A stretch of 64,000 nt of DNA from Glandiceps talaboti. Taxonomy: Eukaryota; Hemichordata; Enteropneusta; Spengelidae. Of this stretch, positions 51,040-64,000 are shown one piece after another. The stretch covers positions 11,203,776 to 11,267,775 of the forward strand of contig NC_135568.1 of NCBI RefSeq assembly GCF_964340395.1, in the 5' to 3' direction. Both the position numbers and the translations under genes were made by a program. Each line of letters starts with the position of its first letter. Positions within the stretch are counted from its first letter, which is position 1. The notes under the pieces were generated by a model, which was given only the letters and a program-made list of their open reading frames with translations, was not told where the DNA came from and did not search any database.

Positions 51040-52060
51040 TGAAGTACTAGACGACGTTACGTAGATAAAAGACATTACTGAGATTTGATCAATACAATAC
51101 TGTAAATTGCTTGTCTGTACATATACTAAATGTTACCGTTAATGATTTCTCTATATGCCAGACGTACAATGTACAGGTCTATACGACTTAGCTCTATTTT
51201 AAGATAAATTGTGCGTAAGTCAGGCTTTTTGTCAACGAATTCTTTTTGGAAGTACTTAACTGTACACGTACCAAATGCTACCATTAATGATGTCATGGCC
51301 TGTCAAGACATATCAGTCTACAAGACTTTAGTTTATTTAAACATAACTTAAATTACATAAAGCCAGGGATTTTTTTTCTGCTTTTTAAACAAAAAAGCTG
51401 TGCTTCACGACATCAAGGATTAGCTATCTGTAGCAAAGACTAAGTTGAATGGTGTCTCGATATGTCAGACGTACAGATCTATACAAACTAATGATTTATT
51501 TAAAGATATCATGGATGGAAGCAAGGGGCTTTATTTCTGACGTTTGTTATAAAGCGCCATGATCCATCCAGCTCCATCTGTACCAAATACAACAAACGTG
51601 TCTCAAGATACATGTACATGTAGGTAATAAGACCTTTACTTCACAGATAAGTTTTATAAGCCTGGGCTTAACTTCTGACTTAACAATGAGTTATCTGGAT
51701 CAAGTTATGTCTCAGTGTGTTATACTTGGGACACCACATCATCTTTAGTTTTAATAAGAATAACTCAATGGCCAGGGCTTTTTTCTGCACATTTCTTTTT
51801 GAGCTTCACAGTAAGCTATCTCGATGTCAAATGCTACCTTTAATGATATAAATATGTTCACAGGATCTTGATATTACAGATTACTTTTAAGTCGGGGCTT
51901 TTTTCTGCATTTTCTTGTAAGCTTCACAATTACTTATCTGACTTTGTCTGTATCAAATACTATATCTAAGCAACTACTCATTTAAAATATAACGCAATAA
52001 CTTGTAAGCCCACACTTTTTCCTGCTTATTTTCTTAGCTTGGCAATATTAAGGATTGGTC
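51040..52060. repeat. strongly diverged tandem repeat, unit about 150-190 bases
   Basis: Five or so copies share CAAATGCTACC-TTAATGAT, GTCAAGA-GTACAG/ACAGATCT, a TTTATTTAAAGATA-like stretch and GGGCTTTTTTCTGC-TTT. Confidence 0.6.
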
Positions 52061-52744
52061 ATACAAAATGGTTACCTTTATTGTGGCGATAGTGTGATTA
52101 TAAGTCTACAAGATATTAATTCATTTACAAATATCTTTACAATACATGGTAACCAAAGTTCTAGCCATTTCACAGGTAAGCACCACAAGAGGGCGTCCAA
52201 CATTTGGCAAAGTGAGGGCTACAAGTTTTGTCATGGACACTGGTTATATAGCTATATGCATGAAGCCTTGTGTGTAAAAGAACTGTGTGTGTCTTCATTA
52301 TATAAAAGAGTACAGTTGTGGTTGGACATGCTTTAACTCCTGGTAGTCACAAATGAAACTATGCAATGTCAATGGCAACAGTGTGGAAAAGGAGAGGTAA
52401 CTTGATGTCTGCTAGTGCTAGCCTGTATGTTACAATACTTAACTATTCTGGCCTTCACTTCAGCCCAAAACAGCTTGCAAACAGCACTCCTTGTGGCCAA
52501 ACCTTGAAATCTTTTATCTTTCCTATAACCAGACTGTGGCACATTACTTATCATAACTTTCAAGTATGCTTAACGAGAGTCATAAAAATAAAGATTGAAT
52601 GGTCTCAATAAAACTGCATCTCAGAATACTTCACAAAATCTGGCTCTATCTTGTGTCTTGTTACCAGAGTATTATCAGGTAAATAAAAGTCATTACAGAG
52701 TTTGTTCAGTAATAACCATCATTAACGATACCTTTCTTTTAAAT
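52061..52744. other. gene-free DNA
   Basis: Contains a CTCF-like site at 52182-52197 (ACCACAAGAGGGCGTC). No exon is supported, although CACAG-GTAAGC and GAGAG-GTAACT look like plus-strand donors. Confidence 0.4.
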
Positions 52745-54050
52745 CAGGGTTCGTACACTTAAAGCAAAACAAAATTCCAGGACTTTCCAGGGGTTTTTCG
52801 TCAGTTTTCCAGGGGTATTCATATTGATTTAGGCCATTTTCCAGGGGTGTTGACACTAAAGTATATGTTTTGAATGACATCTAATTGTCTGATGTGGACG
52901 AGAAAAATCAACAACAGTTCCCATATGTCACAAAACATTTTAAAGACAATCGACACTATGCAAGATATTGGTTTCAAAACCACGTTTACACGCTAAGATT
53001 AACGGAGAAACCTCTGTCCTACCCCTAAGTAGCCGCTTCGTCAAGCTGGTGCATTGATCGTGTAAGATTGAGTCGCAGCATTCGTCAGTCTAATTCAGAC
53101 ATATCCAGAAAAATAAATCAAAAACTAAAGTTTGTCCTCGTTATTGTATGGTTTGATGTTACTAGATTTATAAGCCACCTAAAATATTTATTTCTTCAAA
53201 ATTTTGAATAAAAATGTCATTTACGTAACGAAATTTCGAGCTATGAATAACTGAATACATTCATCGCTTGCGTCGCGATGTTTATGTACGGATGGGATGC
53301 CATGAGTTGCGGAACATCGCGATTTCAACTCAACTTGACCATTGACGAATGTTACTGTACCGACAACATAAAACAGTAGTTTATTCTTTCAGAACATGTA
53401 ACACAAACACCCATTTATCGACGAAATAAAAGTCACAACCGTACTTCCACAACCCGGAAATTCAACTGCACTTCCCTAGGCCCTAGCCCTAGCTTGTAGT
53501 ATCAGTCGACGCTCGTGCGCCGAACTTGTAACAATTTCTAATCGAGGTTGATGATGCTTTGATACTCGCTACAGTGTTACGATCGCGATAATCTTGTTAA
53601 CAGACCTACTGTACATGTTACCCCGGCCGGGACTGTTACAATATCATGTCCCTGAAATGACGACTGGGAGATGTATGGAGTACAACTTGATATATGCAAG
53701 ATCGAAAGAAACACTGCGGCACCCATTCAACTAATAGGCACGGTCTGTGGGGCAAAGTGTCTCGTGGAACGATCGCTTGACTGTCTGGGTTCAATCTGCG
53801 TGAATTTTGATTCATCACCCAGCGTGGCAAAGTATTTTCGCGATTTCACATTTACGAGATTCAGAATCATATGAATCGGTGGCTCGAGCACAGACATGAC
53901 GATCGTCAATATTAATCGATCGATTGAACATGATCATTTTCCAGGGTTTTCCAGGGGTAGGGCGCATTTTTCCAGGGTTTTCCAGGGCTTTCCAGGGAGG
54001 GTTTGAAATTCCAGGGTTTTCCAGGGTTTTCCAGGACCGTGCGAACCCTG
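52745..54050. mobile_element. non-autonomous hAT-like DNA transposon
   Basis: The left end is CAGGGTTCGTAC and the right end, reverse-complemented, is CAGGGTTCGCAC. Just inside both ends lie arrays of TTTTCCAGG(G) words in inverted orientation (three or four left, seven or more right), which act as subterminal repeats. CAGGGTTCG termini with CCAGG arrays are characteristic of hAT-related elements in aquatic animals (from memory). The flanks share TAAAT (52740-52744 and 54051-54055), a possible 5-bp duplication, not the usual 8 bp. The interior is CpG-rich (53240-53920) without transposase coding, so it is non-autonomous. Confidence 0.7.
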
Positions 54051-54055
54051 TAAAT

Positions 54056-57000
54056 ATCACTATTTATTTAGATTTAATTTTAATATTCAAAGATTCTTAT
54101 CCTACAACTCTTGCTTTTTCATAGTTTTAAATTGAATTGTGAGAAATAATTATAATTTTCCGTACCAAAAACTGCTACTTTCAATTTTATCTGAGAACAT
54201 CAATGTTGGATATTCAAATTAGTTTTACTAGAGATTACTTTTGAAATTCAAAGATTACCTGAAAACTTTTTTTTCTTGGGTTGAAAGCTTAATCAATAAT
54301 CATAATAAAAAGAATCTTTATTACAATACCTTAGGCTACCAGCCTTTAAGTTTAAGTGTTACATAACTGAGAAAAAAATAGTTTACATTGGAGGGCTTAA
54401 ATTAAAGAAACAAATAGATCACAGAAAATATACATGTGTATTTGTTGTGTGCACTTAAGTCATTTTTTGTTTGTTTTTTGTTGGATTGACTTTACTGGTC
54501 CCTTTTTTTTTGGTTGCAAAAAAAATATATTTTGCTAAATTTTTAGTTAAAATAATACTTCAAGTTTGCAAAACAGACACAAATTTGTAATATGAAGGTG
54601 TGTTATAAAAGTAACGATGTAAATATTTTGATTCTGACGTCATGATAAAATGGACAAATCAAGCATGATAGTCGTTTTCTACATTGGTAAAGTAAAGGCA
54701 AACTTGGTCTGTTCTCTGTTCAAAAAGTTTAATTCTGTGGAGAGAATATGAAACTGATACTTTCAACTATTTCTGAGAAGGTCAAATGTACTTAGTGCTA
54801 CACAGGACGCTAGTATACTCTATTAAACGGAAGTCCAAAAGTGTGACTTTAGATTTAGGCTCGCCAACATTTCAAAGCTAATCTCAGGATTATGTTTTAA
54901 GTGCTTAAAATTACAAAGTATACTGACACTATTTGTGTACACTGGTTTTTAAATATTTGTGACATGTTGGTTACTTTCTTCAAAGGTATTTCAATTTTTG
55001 GTCTTTCCACTTAGATGACAGCCAGCAAAATTGGACAACTTTAAGAGAATATCCAAGAGCTGAAAATTTTGTTTTGAATATTCATATATATACTTACTGA
55101 CCTGATGGCACTACTAACAATAGGGTGAAAGCGTTAGTCAGAACTTTTGGAAACCCTTTGAGTTGAGTTTTATTGACGCCATCCAGTCCCATATGTGTTT
55201 TTATTCATAAATACTTGATGGCACTCTGGCTAGTATTAATTAGAACTAACATCTACTACCGTCAAGTGATAACCATGGATTATACATACAGAAATTTCAG
55301 AGTTTTCATTTTCAAAATTTTTTAATTTTGTGATTGAATTTTCACGCAACATTCTTGTGTATTTTCATTTTGTTATATTTCTATCACATAGCTATGTTCA
55401 ACAGTCCACTTGCATATGTTTTGTGTTAGGAAATTAGAGCGCTAGCATGGTGATATAAGAGCGCCCTCAACTTACCTTCTAAAGTTTCTTTCTTTTAGAA
55501 ACATAACTCCAAATTCATGAGGGCAGTAGACCTAGATTAGGGGCTCAGAAAACACTGCCTCAAGCGCTAGAGTTTACATAGATTTGCTTCTATGATTCAA
55601 ACAATGCTCCACTCTCTACACAAAAGAAAAAGTTTTTAAATTCTCTCTTACTTATCGTCACATTTCATTTTTCTGTTTATAATGCAATTTTTTTACCCAG
55701 CACATTTTGTGTTTATGTTGATCTGTGACTTAGGATATAAATTCATTTCATAGAATTAAAAGGTTTTTATCTGAACAAAGCTTCAGTAAAATTCTAATCA
55801 TCTTCTTCTACATAATGTCATTTCGCTGTATGTCGCCATGGCAACAATTATCAATTATGAAACCATATACTTGAAATATTAAACAATTTACAATGAACTT
55901 TTTTGAAAATTCACTGATAAAATAACTTGCCTCTGGTAGAGCTGTTTTTGTTTATAAAATATTGAATGTGTGCATATGACTTTAAGCGGAAAGTGCACTT
56001 TATTCAATTTTAATTAGCGGTGGCTTGTTTGGAAGATGTGTCCAACTGATTTACTGGCTAAGTTTTTTTTGCTCTGAAAATTACAGAATGTATCGTAAAC
56101 CAAGTTTGACAAAATTCTCAATTTCTGCAAACACGTTTTACAGGTAAATGAAAAAGACTGATATGGTATATTGCTGGTTTATTCCTTTGAAACATGACAA
56201 TATTTGTTGAACTTGATGCTAAATCTTTGCTTTACAAAGACCCTACAGTTTTGTGTTCCTGCAAACCATCAATAATCTCAAGGTCACCTGACTGGTAACC
56301 CATGGTTACCAGGTGGCTGAGAACTAGAGTAAATGTTTCACGCCAACAGCCTTGCCATTTTTACATTATCACTAACACAGCTCATTAAAGCACAAATTGA
56401 ACAATAATAACCACATAATGGAAGGCTGGGGAATTTCTAGAGACTGTCGAAACAACACTATCACCATAAAAGCATGCAGGAAACGATTTCTGAATTGTGT
56501 TCAAATCAATAGTGGTGTGCTGTACATGCTTCTGAAGCCATTGAAAACATTCTAAAAGCCCACCACTGTCATTAGTATTTTTCCTTCGTCACCTACTTGT
56601 AACTTTTTAACTCATTAATGGAACATGAATATACTCTTTTATATTCCATTAATTCAAAAAACTTCTAAACAATTATTTACACCTTTGAAAGCATTTGTTA
56701 TCTGATTCAAACACACTGCATGTTTCAAAATAAGGAGGCCAAGAACCTTCATTTTGTGGTCAAAAGAAACACGACAGTTTTAGAGTTGGTGATGTCATCA
56801 CTTTCTTTTATCACACACGATCTCGGCACTCACAATCTCGCATTTACGTGAACAAATGTACTTTTTCTGTTCTCGTAACAAAAAAGTTCTACTTTTGCCA
56901 TACCTATTACTCACAATCCAACAACAAAACTCTACAGTAATGAGTTGTCACAATGAGGCGATGCAGTTTCAGACTGACAAAATCCAAAATCTATCGCTAT

Positions 57001-57090
57001 AGGTTTCCAGGGTAATAAACTGTCTTCTATTAACGACAAGATAAAGTTGTAACATTTGGAAGATATTTTCTTTTTTTATCCAAGTAACTG
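54056..57090. other. gene-free DNA
   Basis: No exon is supported. It holds a CTCF-like site at 55459-55473 (minus), an X-box-like palindrome GGTAACCCATGGTTACC at 56294-56310, and a 16-base exon-like segment at 55113-55098 that was rejected. Confidence 0.4.
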
Positions 57091-57100
57091 ATATGTCTTT

Positions 57101-57361
57101 TTGTATGTATGTATGTATGTATGTATGTATGTATGTATGTATGTATGTATGTATGTATGTATGTATGTATGTATGTATGTATGTATGTATGTATGCCTGC
57201 TTGCCTGTCTGTCTCTGTCTTTCTGTCTGTCTGTGTATGTATGTATGTATGTATGTATGTATGTATGTATGTATGTATGTATGTATGTATGTATGTATGT
57301 ATGGGTGGGTGGGTGGGTGGGTGGATGGGTGGGTATGTGTGTGTGTGTATGTATGTATGTA

Positions 57362-57408
<47 letters not shown>

Positions 57409-57473
57409 ATGTATGTATGTATGTATGTATGTATGTATGTATGTATGTATGTATGTATGTATGTATGTATGTA

Positions 57474-57532
<59 letters not shown>

Positions 57533-57636
57533 ATGGATGGATGGATGGATGGATGGATGGATGGATGTATGTATGTATGTATGTATGTATGTATGTATGT
57601 ATGTATGTATGTATGTATGTATGTATGTCTGTTTGT
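57101..57636. repeat. compound tetranucleotide microsatellite
   Basis: A mosaic of TATG, TGTC, GGGT, GT and GGAT arrays. TATG blocks at each end frame internally changed blocks (GGGTGGGT at 57302, GT at 57366, CTGT at 57475, GGAT at 57534). The open frames in all six frames (up to 224 codons) are artefacts. Confidence 0.98.
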
Positions 57637-57922
57637 CTGACATACATAACTTTTTATGACTGTAACCTCTATTGTAGGAAAATAATTTGAGTACATAATG
57701 ATGACAAGACCAGAGTAAAGCTGTTTAAATATTTCATTAATAAGGTGATGTGATGATAAAGATACAAGTAAGAAAAATCAATCGGTAAAAAAAAGGTCTG
57801 CTTCTTTTATACTGCTAGAAATCAAATCAATACATTAATCAAAATTTAAACATTTTCAGAATGATTTCCACAAGGTCCTATTTTTTCTACCATACCTACC
57901 GTAACTATTTTTCACTAGTCTG
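57637..57922. other. gene-free DNA
   Basis: Short spacer between the microsatellite and the MITE; nothing seen. Confidence 0.4.
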
Positions 57923-58277
57923 TTAAAGTGGCCATATGGATGAGAATTCGATATTTATTTTGGATTTTGGATTTATAAACAATTTTATCATAGTTTCCTA
58001 CTTGAAAAATCAATGCAAAACAACATAGACCAAGTCTGTGTTTGTAATTCAATACATTGGAAAAAGCTAAAAAATGTGTAAGAAAGTTTGTTATTGTATG
58101 TACAATAACAAACACTTTACACACTTTATCAGTCTTCTGCAATGTATTGAGTTACAAACAAGGACTTGGTATATGTTGTTTCGCATTGATTTTTCAAGTA
58201 GGAAACTATGATAAAATTGCTTTATAAATTAAAAATCCAAAATAAATACCCAATTCTCATCCATATGGCCACTTTAA
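57923..58277. mobile_element. palindromic MITE, copy 2
   Basis: It begins TTAAAGTGGCCATATGGAT and ends with the exact reverse complement, ATCCATATGGCCACTTTAA. Arms of about 165 bases pair almost throughout around a centre near 58100. It is clearly homologous to 40026-40363 and better preserved at the ends. Terminal TTAA on both sides fits a TTAA-type target. Confidence 0.9.
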
Positions 58278-59319
58278 AGATACAGAATTGGTCTTAAAAT
58301 TCTTGACCTTTGACCTGACATGCGCCCTCTGTAGTTCATATTATGTATTTCATAAAAAAACTATCCTATGGATGATGACCTAATCATTTCATTAAGTACA
58401 ATACATGAATGTTGATGAGTTACCATGGTAACCATATCTTGATACGTAATCATTTTTGTAAACACTAATTCAATTATTTCTCTTACAAATAAGTGGGGGT
58501 TTTTTCTTTTCCATAGATACAAGACAGTTACTTAATACCGGTACATGTTTTTTGTTGTATGGTGTTTCATAAGTTCCAAAAAAAATGTTGAGTAATTCAG
58601 AAAATATTATCTGCAACAGTTTTCACTATTTTAAATTCTGTTCACATTGTAGGCACTTGCTTGTTTGATGGGATAATACATTACATCAAATTCACTTTGT
58701 ATTCAAGACAGAGAAATGACTACATGAACTTTAAAAAAAAAGAAGAATACTTGATGTAATCCACTGATTACTTTTCGACTTCAGAAGTAATTACATTCAA
58801 ATATAGACTATGGGCTGACAAATCCATCATGGCTGCTGTGATCTTCACATTACAATATACAATGACGTACGTACTATAGTTCGAACCAAATATATCTATT
58901 TTTAGTTCATTATCATTCACAAAGTGGTGTCTTTTAACTGTGCATGCATGTTAACGCAGCAAGTGAAATTATTTAAGAATAATGGCTACAAAGTTCACCT
59001 GGTGAGACAGTGATTTGTCTGAATGGACACAAATAATGGTCAACACAGTGGTTGACATTTTGTCGATTACTAATTAAATCAAAATATCGGTAGTCAAGCT
59101 AAAATCATTAAATACACAAAGTTTCTTGTTAATTCAGGTAGGCAATGTCTGGCATGATATTTGGTTGCCATGGACACCCACTAGGTGTCAATATAATTGT
59201 AAATTACAACAAAACTGCATATGCATAACTCAAATATACTTTCCTACAGCTTTTTAGCACTTTGATGATCTAAATAATTGTGTACACGCGATCACAAAAT
59301 ATATTATTGGTATCAACTT
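58278..59319. other. gene-free DNA
   Basis: Contains a CTCF-like site at 58321-58337 (minus) and an X-box palindrome GTTACCATGGTAAC at 58419-58432. No exon seen. Confidence 0.4.
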
Positions 59320-59770
59320 GTGTTCACATTAAAAATTCATTTTTTTCACATTAAAAATTCACTTTTTAAATTATATTTTGGCACCTATCAGTTTTATTTT
59401 TGGCTGAAATCATAGCCACAGTACTAAATTATGAAATTCAATTAATATCAAAATTTTGGCCTACAGCCATTGCAAGACAGAAATCTGTCGTTCCTGTCAA
59501 GTCAAAATTGCTAAGCTGAATTCATGGAGGTTTTTTGTAAATTTTTGTCCCAAATTGAGTTAATTTTAGAATAAAATCATAGAAGTAATCCATTAGTATC
59601 AATTAAAGTCAAAATTTTAGACTGTAATTTGTTGTTCCCTCAAAAATTATTTTCATTTTTTTTTTTGTAAATATTTCTCAAAATTCAACACTATTTTAGA
59701 CTGAAATCATTTTAATAATTCTAAGAAATAGACTGATAGCAAAATTTTGATAAAAACAATATTTGATTCG
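59320..59770. repeat. diverged tandem repeat, unit about 120 bases
   Basis: Three to four copies share TTTTTTGTAAATTTTT, AATT-A-TTTTAGA-TGAAATCAT, AATTA-TATCAA and GTCAAAATTTTAGACT-like segments. Confidence 0.7.
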
Positions 59771-61189
59771 AAAAAAATTTCCAAAAGTCTTCAGGTTTCA
59801 CAGTTTTATATTTCAAAACATGGCCGACAGCTCATACATTATTAATTCAATCTAGTTAGTAACTTTCTAGTATCTGTCAGTGTAACTGAAGCAGGTCAAC
59901 TACTTCACCATCTAAAGAAAGACTTTGTACAACTAGCAAGACCTCCCATCTCTTTCTAAAAATAAACGAAAGAATTCTTGATGGTATTCACCCAAAGTTT
60001 TGAAATTGTTCACCACTAGACTTCACATCATACACGAAGCTTCCAGTTGACCTTTAATTGACATACAGTTAATGTACTTTTTTTGTTACACCTCATGTTA
60101 CTTCTCGTGGACGCTACTACTATCACTATTATCATCGATCAATCAATCTTTAGTATTCTCAAATGGGCAATTAGCAACACACTGCCATCACATTAATTAC
60201 CAATTCAGGGAGAAGAGGTGCACAAAGCTATTTTCAGACAAAATTACGTGGCAACATTTCAATTTCTCCTGTCAGACCTAAATAACTTCACGAAAATTTC
60301 TCTCCCTTTATTTTGAAACAAAACGGACCCTTCAAAGAAAGTGCTCCCTCTATTGGCGATAAATGCTGGGGATAAGTGAATATACGTCAAGACCCAGGTC
60401 CTCAATATTGTATTCCTGACTGTTATAGTGGAGAGTCCATTGGAGTATTTTGCAACCCTGACCTTCGACCCCATAAGCTACAACTAGCTACAACACTAGA
60501 GGGCGCTATGATTTGAAAAGCTCCATTGGCACCAACGCCACAAATCTCAGAAGTATGTCAGGTTACTCTATGTAAGATTACGGTGATAAGAAATAATCAA
60601 TCTCTGCCCGCTTAATTTTGTTTTAATAGTGCAAGAACTTCAAGAATGGTCTGATGCACGAGATAACATGTCTCAAAATGACAAAGATAAAGTACAATTA
60701 TTTTTTCGAGGGTAGTTTTATAGTTTGACGCAGGAAATGGTTTATCTAAATTAATAAATTACAAACCTACTAATGGGCAGTATTTAGGCTGGTTTTACTT
60801 GTAATTAAGGAGCAGATTAGATTGGACATTTAGAAGCCATAAAAGATGAAATGAAATACCAAACAAGAAAGATAGATATGCAATGGCATGTACTGAATTT
60901 TGATTACCAGTATATAAGCATCCCGTCATCTCGTACTCAGTTTCTTTTCTTTATTTATTTCATTCTACAAAAACTTTCCACTGTAATGAAGATTGCCGAC
61001 ACACTAAATGTTGACGGTAATTGTGAGGTGTTTTGGGTTGGAAAGTAAGCTTGACCAGTTCTGTTGGTTTTATATCGAGATATTGTATCAAATTATGACT
61101 GCCAATCTCTACGAGTAGCATATACAGTTCAAGAATTCATTTACTACTTCCAAGTCCGGTAGCAGTCTTATCGTGTTAAGAACTGTGTT
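59771..61189. other. gene-free DNA
   Basis: Contains CTCF-like sites at 60341-60356 (minus, AATAGAGGGAGCAC) and 60492-60507 (plus, AACACTAGAGGGCGCT). No convincing exon. Confidence 0.4.
60492..60507 (+). promoter_or_regulatory. CTCF-like motif
   Basis: AACACTAGAGGGCGCT is the best plus-strand match in the window to the CTCF core. The related site at 60341-60356 lies 150 bases away in the opposite orientation, giving a divergent pair. Confidence 0.4.
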
Positions 61190-61700
61190 GCAATTATGAT
61201 GACTAGTGCTGGCATTTAAGTGTTCCAGTTGATAACACATGATGTTGGCACCAGTCCAGTGTTAGCACTTAGCTATCCAGTTGCTAATGTATGTTAGTAA
61301 GATATAAATGACAACCTCACGTTAACACTATACCCGTCCTAGTTCTAACACACGCTGGTGAGGTGTTAGTTCCAGCCTGATGCTAACACTAAGCCAGCGT
61401 GTTGTTAATATTTGGTTAGTGCAGGCATTGACCCTTCCAGTTGTTAACACATGCTGGTCAAATGTTAGTGCCAGCCTAGTGTTAGCACTGAGGAGCTAGC
61501 CGGGTGTTAACAATGGCCAGCTAGCTGTTACAGGCATAACCTTTCCAGCTACTAACACATACTAGTGAGGTGTTAGTGCCAACGAAGTGTTAGCACTGAG
61601 CTAGCCTGGCATTAACATTGGCCTGGTGCAGGCATTAAGCCTTTCAGTTGTTAGCACATGCTGGTGAGGTGTTTATCGTTCCAACTTGGTGTAAGCATGA
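61190..61700. repeat. diverged tandem repeat, unit about 100-110 bases
   Basis: Four to five copies share TTCCAGTTG-TAACACATG, CTGGTGAGGTGTTAGTGCCA, TGTTAGCACTGAGCTAGCC, GGTGTTAACA-TGGC and GTGCAGGCATTAA. Internal GTTAGCAC and TGGCCAGC-like words make it partly self-complementary. Confidence 0.9.
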
Positions 61701-63785
61701 TGCTGACCCTGTATTAGTGTGACTGAGCAAAACCAAATTACTAGCTCTTTCTTCAGCTATACAAAATTACATCGATACTGGTTGCAGGCTTAATTCTGAT
61801 ACACATATCACCATATTCATTAGTTTGGAATTATCCTAAATTTTTTCATTGATTGGGTTTCTTCACTGAAAACATTACCAATAAATTTATGCAAAATTTT
61901 AATTTTTAAGATTTTGTATAATAATCATAATTCAATTACAAGTCAAAATTCTGGGAGAAAACAGAACAACTCTCACAGGAACAACCCCATCATCTCCTTA
62001 TTACCACGACATTCATTACAATTTGGCTAAATAAAAAGGCAAGCAGTTGGAAATATAACATTTTCACTTTTTTTTCCTTTCCGTTCAAATATCTGGTCGC
62101 GTAGATTACTTTTGTTCCAGCAGTTTTGTCAGCAACTACTACACACAACAGGCAATCTCACTCAATAGATTAGTCAGGAATTGATTTTTGTAACTACGAC
62201 AATTTGCATATAAACCAATGTATTTCAAGAAGTTTATTAATGCCTTCATGTCTGTGGAGGTAAATTTCTAAATTTCTTGATGGATTTCACGAACAATGGC
62301 TCAAATCAGTTTAAAAATAGTCTTCAACAAATATTGGACTAGCAATGTCATTACTGCATACACAGCCGTTGAGAAAATCTATATTTTGATTTTACTTATT
62401 GTTTGATGTATATTTTTAATAGAAAATGTCAACTCAGATTGGTTGATTCAACAAATCAGTTTCTCTTCAGTTGAAGAGTGAACTTTTAAACCTTACCTAA
62501 GGTCAGATCAAAACAGAACCATTGATTTTTAACTTTGCAATGACATTTTTTTTTTTAAATATCTTATTTTGAGGTTGTCATTAATTTCAGCCTTGTGTTG
62601 AAAATGTGCACTGCAATTTTAAAATATTATGGTAAAAGGTGTGGATATCTGTCAATGTTTTCACCAAATTTCTCCATTCTGTTTCCATGGTTCCTGACCA
62701 ATATTGTGGTACAAAGTATTCCTACTTCTGTTACTTGGATTTTGTCACCAAAATTATTGTACAAGGTATATTTATGGAAATAATTGCAAATTTTTTATAA
62801 ATTTCCTTCCTCAAGATCCCTAATTAAAATTACAGTACAAAATTCATGCTGGTTTTTCTTTCCATGATACCCCCCCCCCCCCCCCCACCCCCACCCTCCA
62901 TCTTCCTGTTAGCAGGGTTTTTAAACCATGGGAAATTTACTGCATGACATATACTAATTGAAACATCAAATAAAGCATTGTTTGTTTACAGTGAATGGCA
63001 GTATATACTTAAACAATGCTTTTACACTTCAATTTGAATATAAACAGCGTGCAAGGTTATGGAAATTCTGCCTACCAGTATAAGTACCGTATATATAAAA
63101 TTTATCAATATTTAATGAAATCAAGTGGTACTCTTCCATACAACCATCTATTTATGGAACTTGAAAAGTAATTTTCAGATTGACATTCAGGTCAGTTTAT
63201 ATAATATACTACAGGACTTTTTACAAATAAATAAACGTTTTAATTTTTAGCCATGTCATGAAAATGTCATAAGTGAACTCTTTTCAGCTTGCCCTTATTA
63301 TTATTATTATTAAACCTTATTCAAAAAAAATACTCGTCTGCTTGAGTCCAACTTTTTGTAACAAGATGCCAGAATATTATACTGGCTATATGTGATTGCT
63401 AAAATTTAACAAGTTATCGCTAACTCCACAGGACGACAGGTCAGAATTCTACATTTTTGCCTAATTTTATTTGTGTCACTGGTTCATGAACTAGAAATCT
63501 GACACAAATGTGATAACACGGGTAGTAGAAATTCAAGGATCTGCTGTAGTAACTGAAGTCCTTAATGATAAATTATACTCTCTCTCTTTATTATGTATTT
63601 CCGATTTATCCTGAAGCTAAAAGTAAAATAATTTCCTATATCATTGTATGGCTAATGAAATTACTGCTGCTTGGCCATTTACTTTGTTAAGTAAGCAAAG
63701 ACAATCTGAAAAAGTAAACACAGATAATTGATGTCAACTGAGAAATGTTGAAAGGATTGACAGACATTTCAGCGGATTTGTTGTA
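61701..63785. other. gene-free DNA
   Basis: Contains a poly-C tract at 62871-62886 followed by CACCCCCACCC, and an ATT repeat at 63297-63310. No exon seen. Confidence 0.4.
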
Positions 63786-64000
63786 TCAACATACCTTTTC
63801 TTCAAAATTTTTACAAAAAATGTCCCACTTTTTAGTGCTTTTAGTGTTATTTTTGTAATAATCTTAGATCACAATTGACAGCATTTTCACATTTCAGATA
63901 ACATTTTGTGTTACTTTCTCACCAAAAATTTATGAACATTTCTACACTTTTTAGTGTTTTAATCATTTGGACCACTATTGACAATCCTTTCATATTTATT
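63786..64000. repeat. tandem duplication running off the window edge
   Basis: Two copies of a unit of about 110-115 bases share TTTTTACAAAAAATGTC-like starts, CACTTTTTAGTG-TTT, ATCACAATTGACA-like and TTTCA-ATTT ends. The block probably continues past position 64000. Confidence 0.6.

Noticed and set aside
55098-55113. 16-base micro-exon on the minus strand with a textbook branch point (ACTAAC), pyrimidine tract and GTAAGT donor
   Set aside because: The splice signals are striking, but the segment is too short to evaluate and no flanking exon could be found to confirm it.
57030-57696. Six overlapping long open frames (up to 224 codons) on both strands
   Set aside because: They translate tetranucleotide microsatellites whose unit length makes every frame open; composition is Cys-Met-Tyr-Val or Ile-His-Thr-Tyr repeats.

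Overview
This is animal nuclear DNA, most likely from a marine invertebrate. The evidence is GT-AG introns with pyrimidine-rich acceptors, 3' fragments of LINE-type retrotransposons, palindromic MITEs, long CT/GA and TATG microsatellites, and an AT-rich, CpG-poor background. I cannot place it in a phylum. There are no bacterial features: no operons, ribosome binding sites or CRISPR arrays. Host coding content is very low.

The centrepiece is a complete, apparently intact DNA transposon at 20941-30737 (about 9.8 kb). It is flanked by a perfect 8-bp target-site duplication (ATAATTTC, 20933-20940 and 30738-30745) and bounded by inverted repeats of about 129 bp. It carries two convergent, intron-containing genes. 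Gene A (+, 21181-25971, seven exons, about 564 aa) is a KDZ (Kyakuja-Dileera-Zisupton) superfamily transposase with a recognisable D/D/E core. Gene B (-, 29797-27035, four or five exons, about 365 aa) encodes a protein whose N-terminal half matches the DNA-binding domain of the animal transcription factor NRF1 (Erect wing/P3A2 family). It is followed by five or so copies of a Pro/Thr/His-rich 15-residue repeat and a very basic C-terminus. A KDZ transposon that carries its own NRF1-type DNA-binding protein is the system in this window I think most worth pursuing. I know of no description of it, but I could not search.

The transposon appears to lie in a large intron of a minus-strand host gene. 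A convincing terminal exon is at 17085-16849, and a convincing ATG-containing exon with a GTAAGT donor is at 37399-37334; their phases are compatible. A further possible coding exon lies at 48103-48034. I do not recognise the encoded protein.

The rest is intronic or intergenic. It holds two LINE fragments (5098-5600, 49850-50545) and a hAT-like non-autonomous element (52745-54050). A TTAA-ended palindromic MITE family is present twice (40026-40363, 57923-58277), a TIR element sits at 3596-3975, and two short tails of a dispersed SINE/LINE-like repeat are present. There are many diverged local tandem-repeat blocks (units about 40-200 bp) and several long microsatellites. Short-motif anomalies include a cluster of nuclear-receptor half-sites at 953-1003, CTCF-like and RFX-like sites, and marked enrichment of the palindrome TACATGTA.
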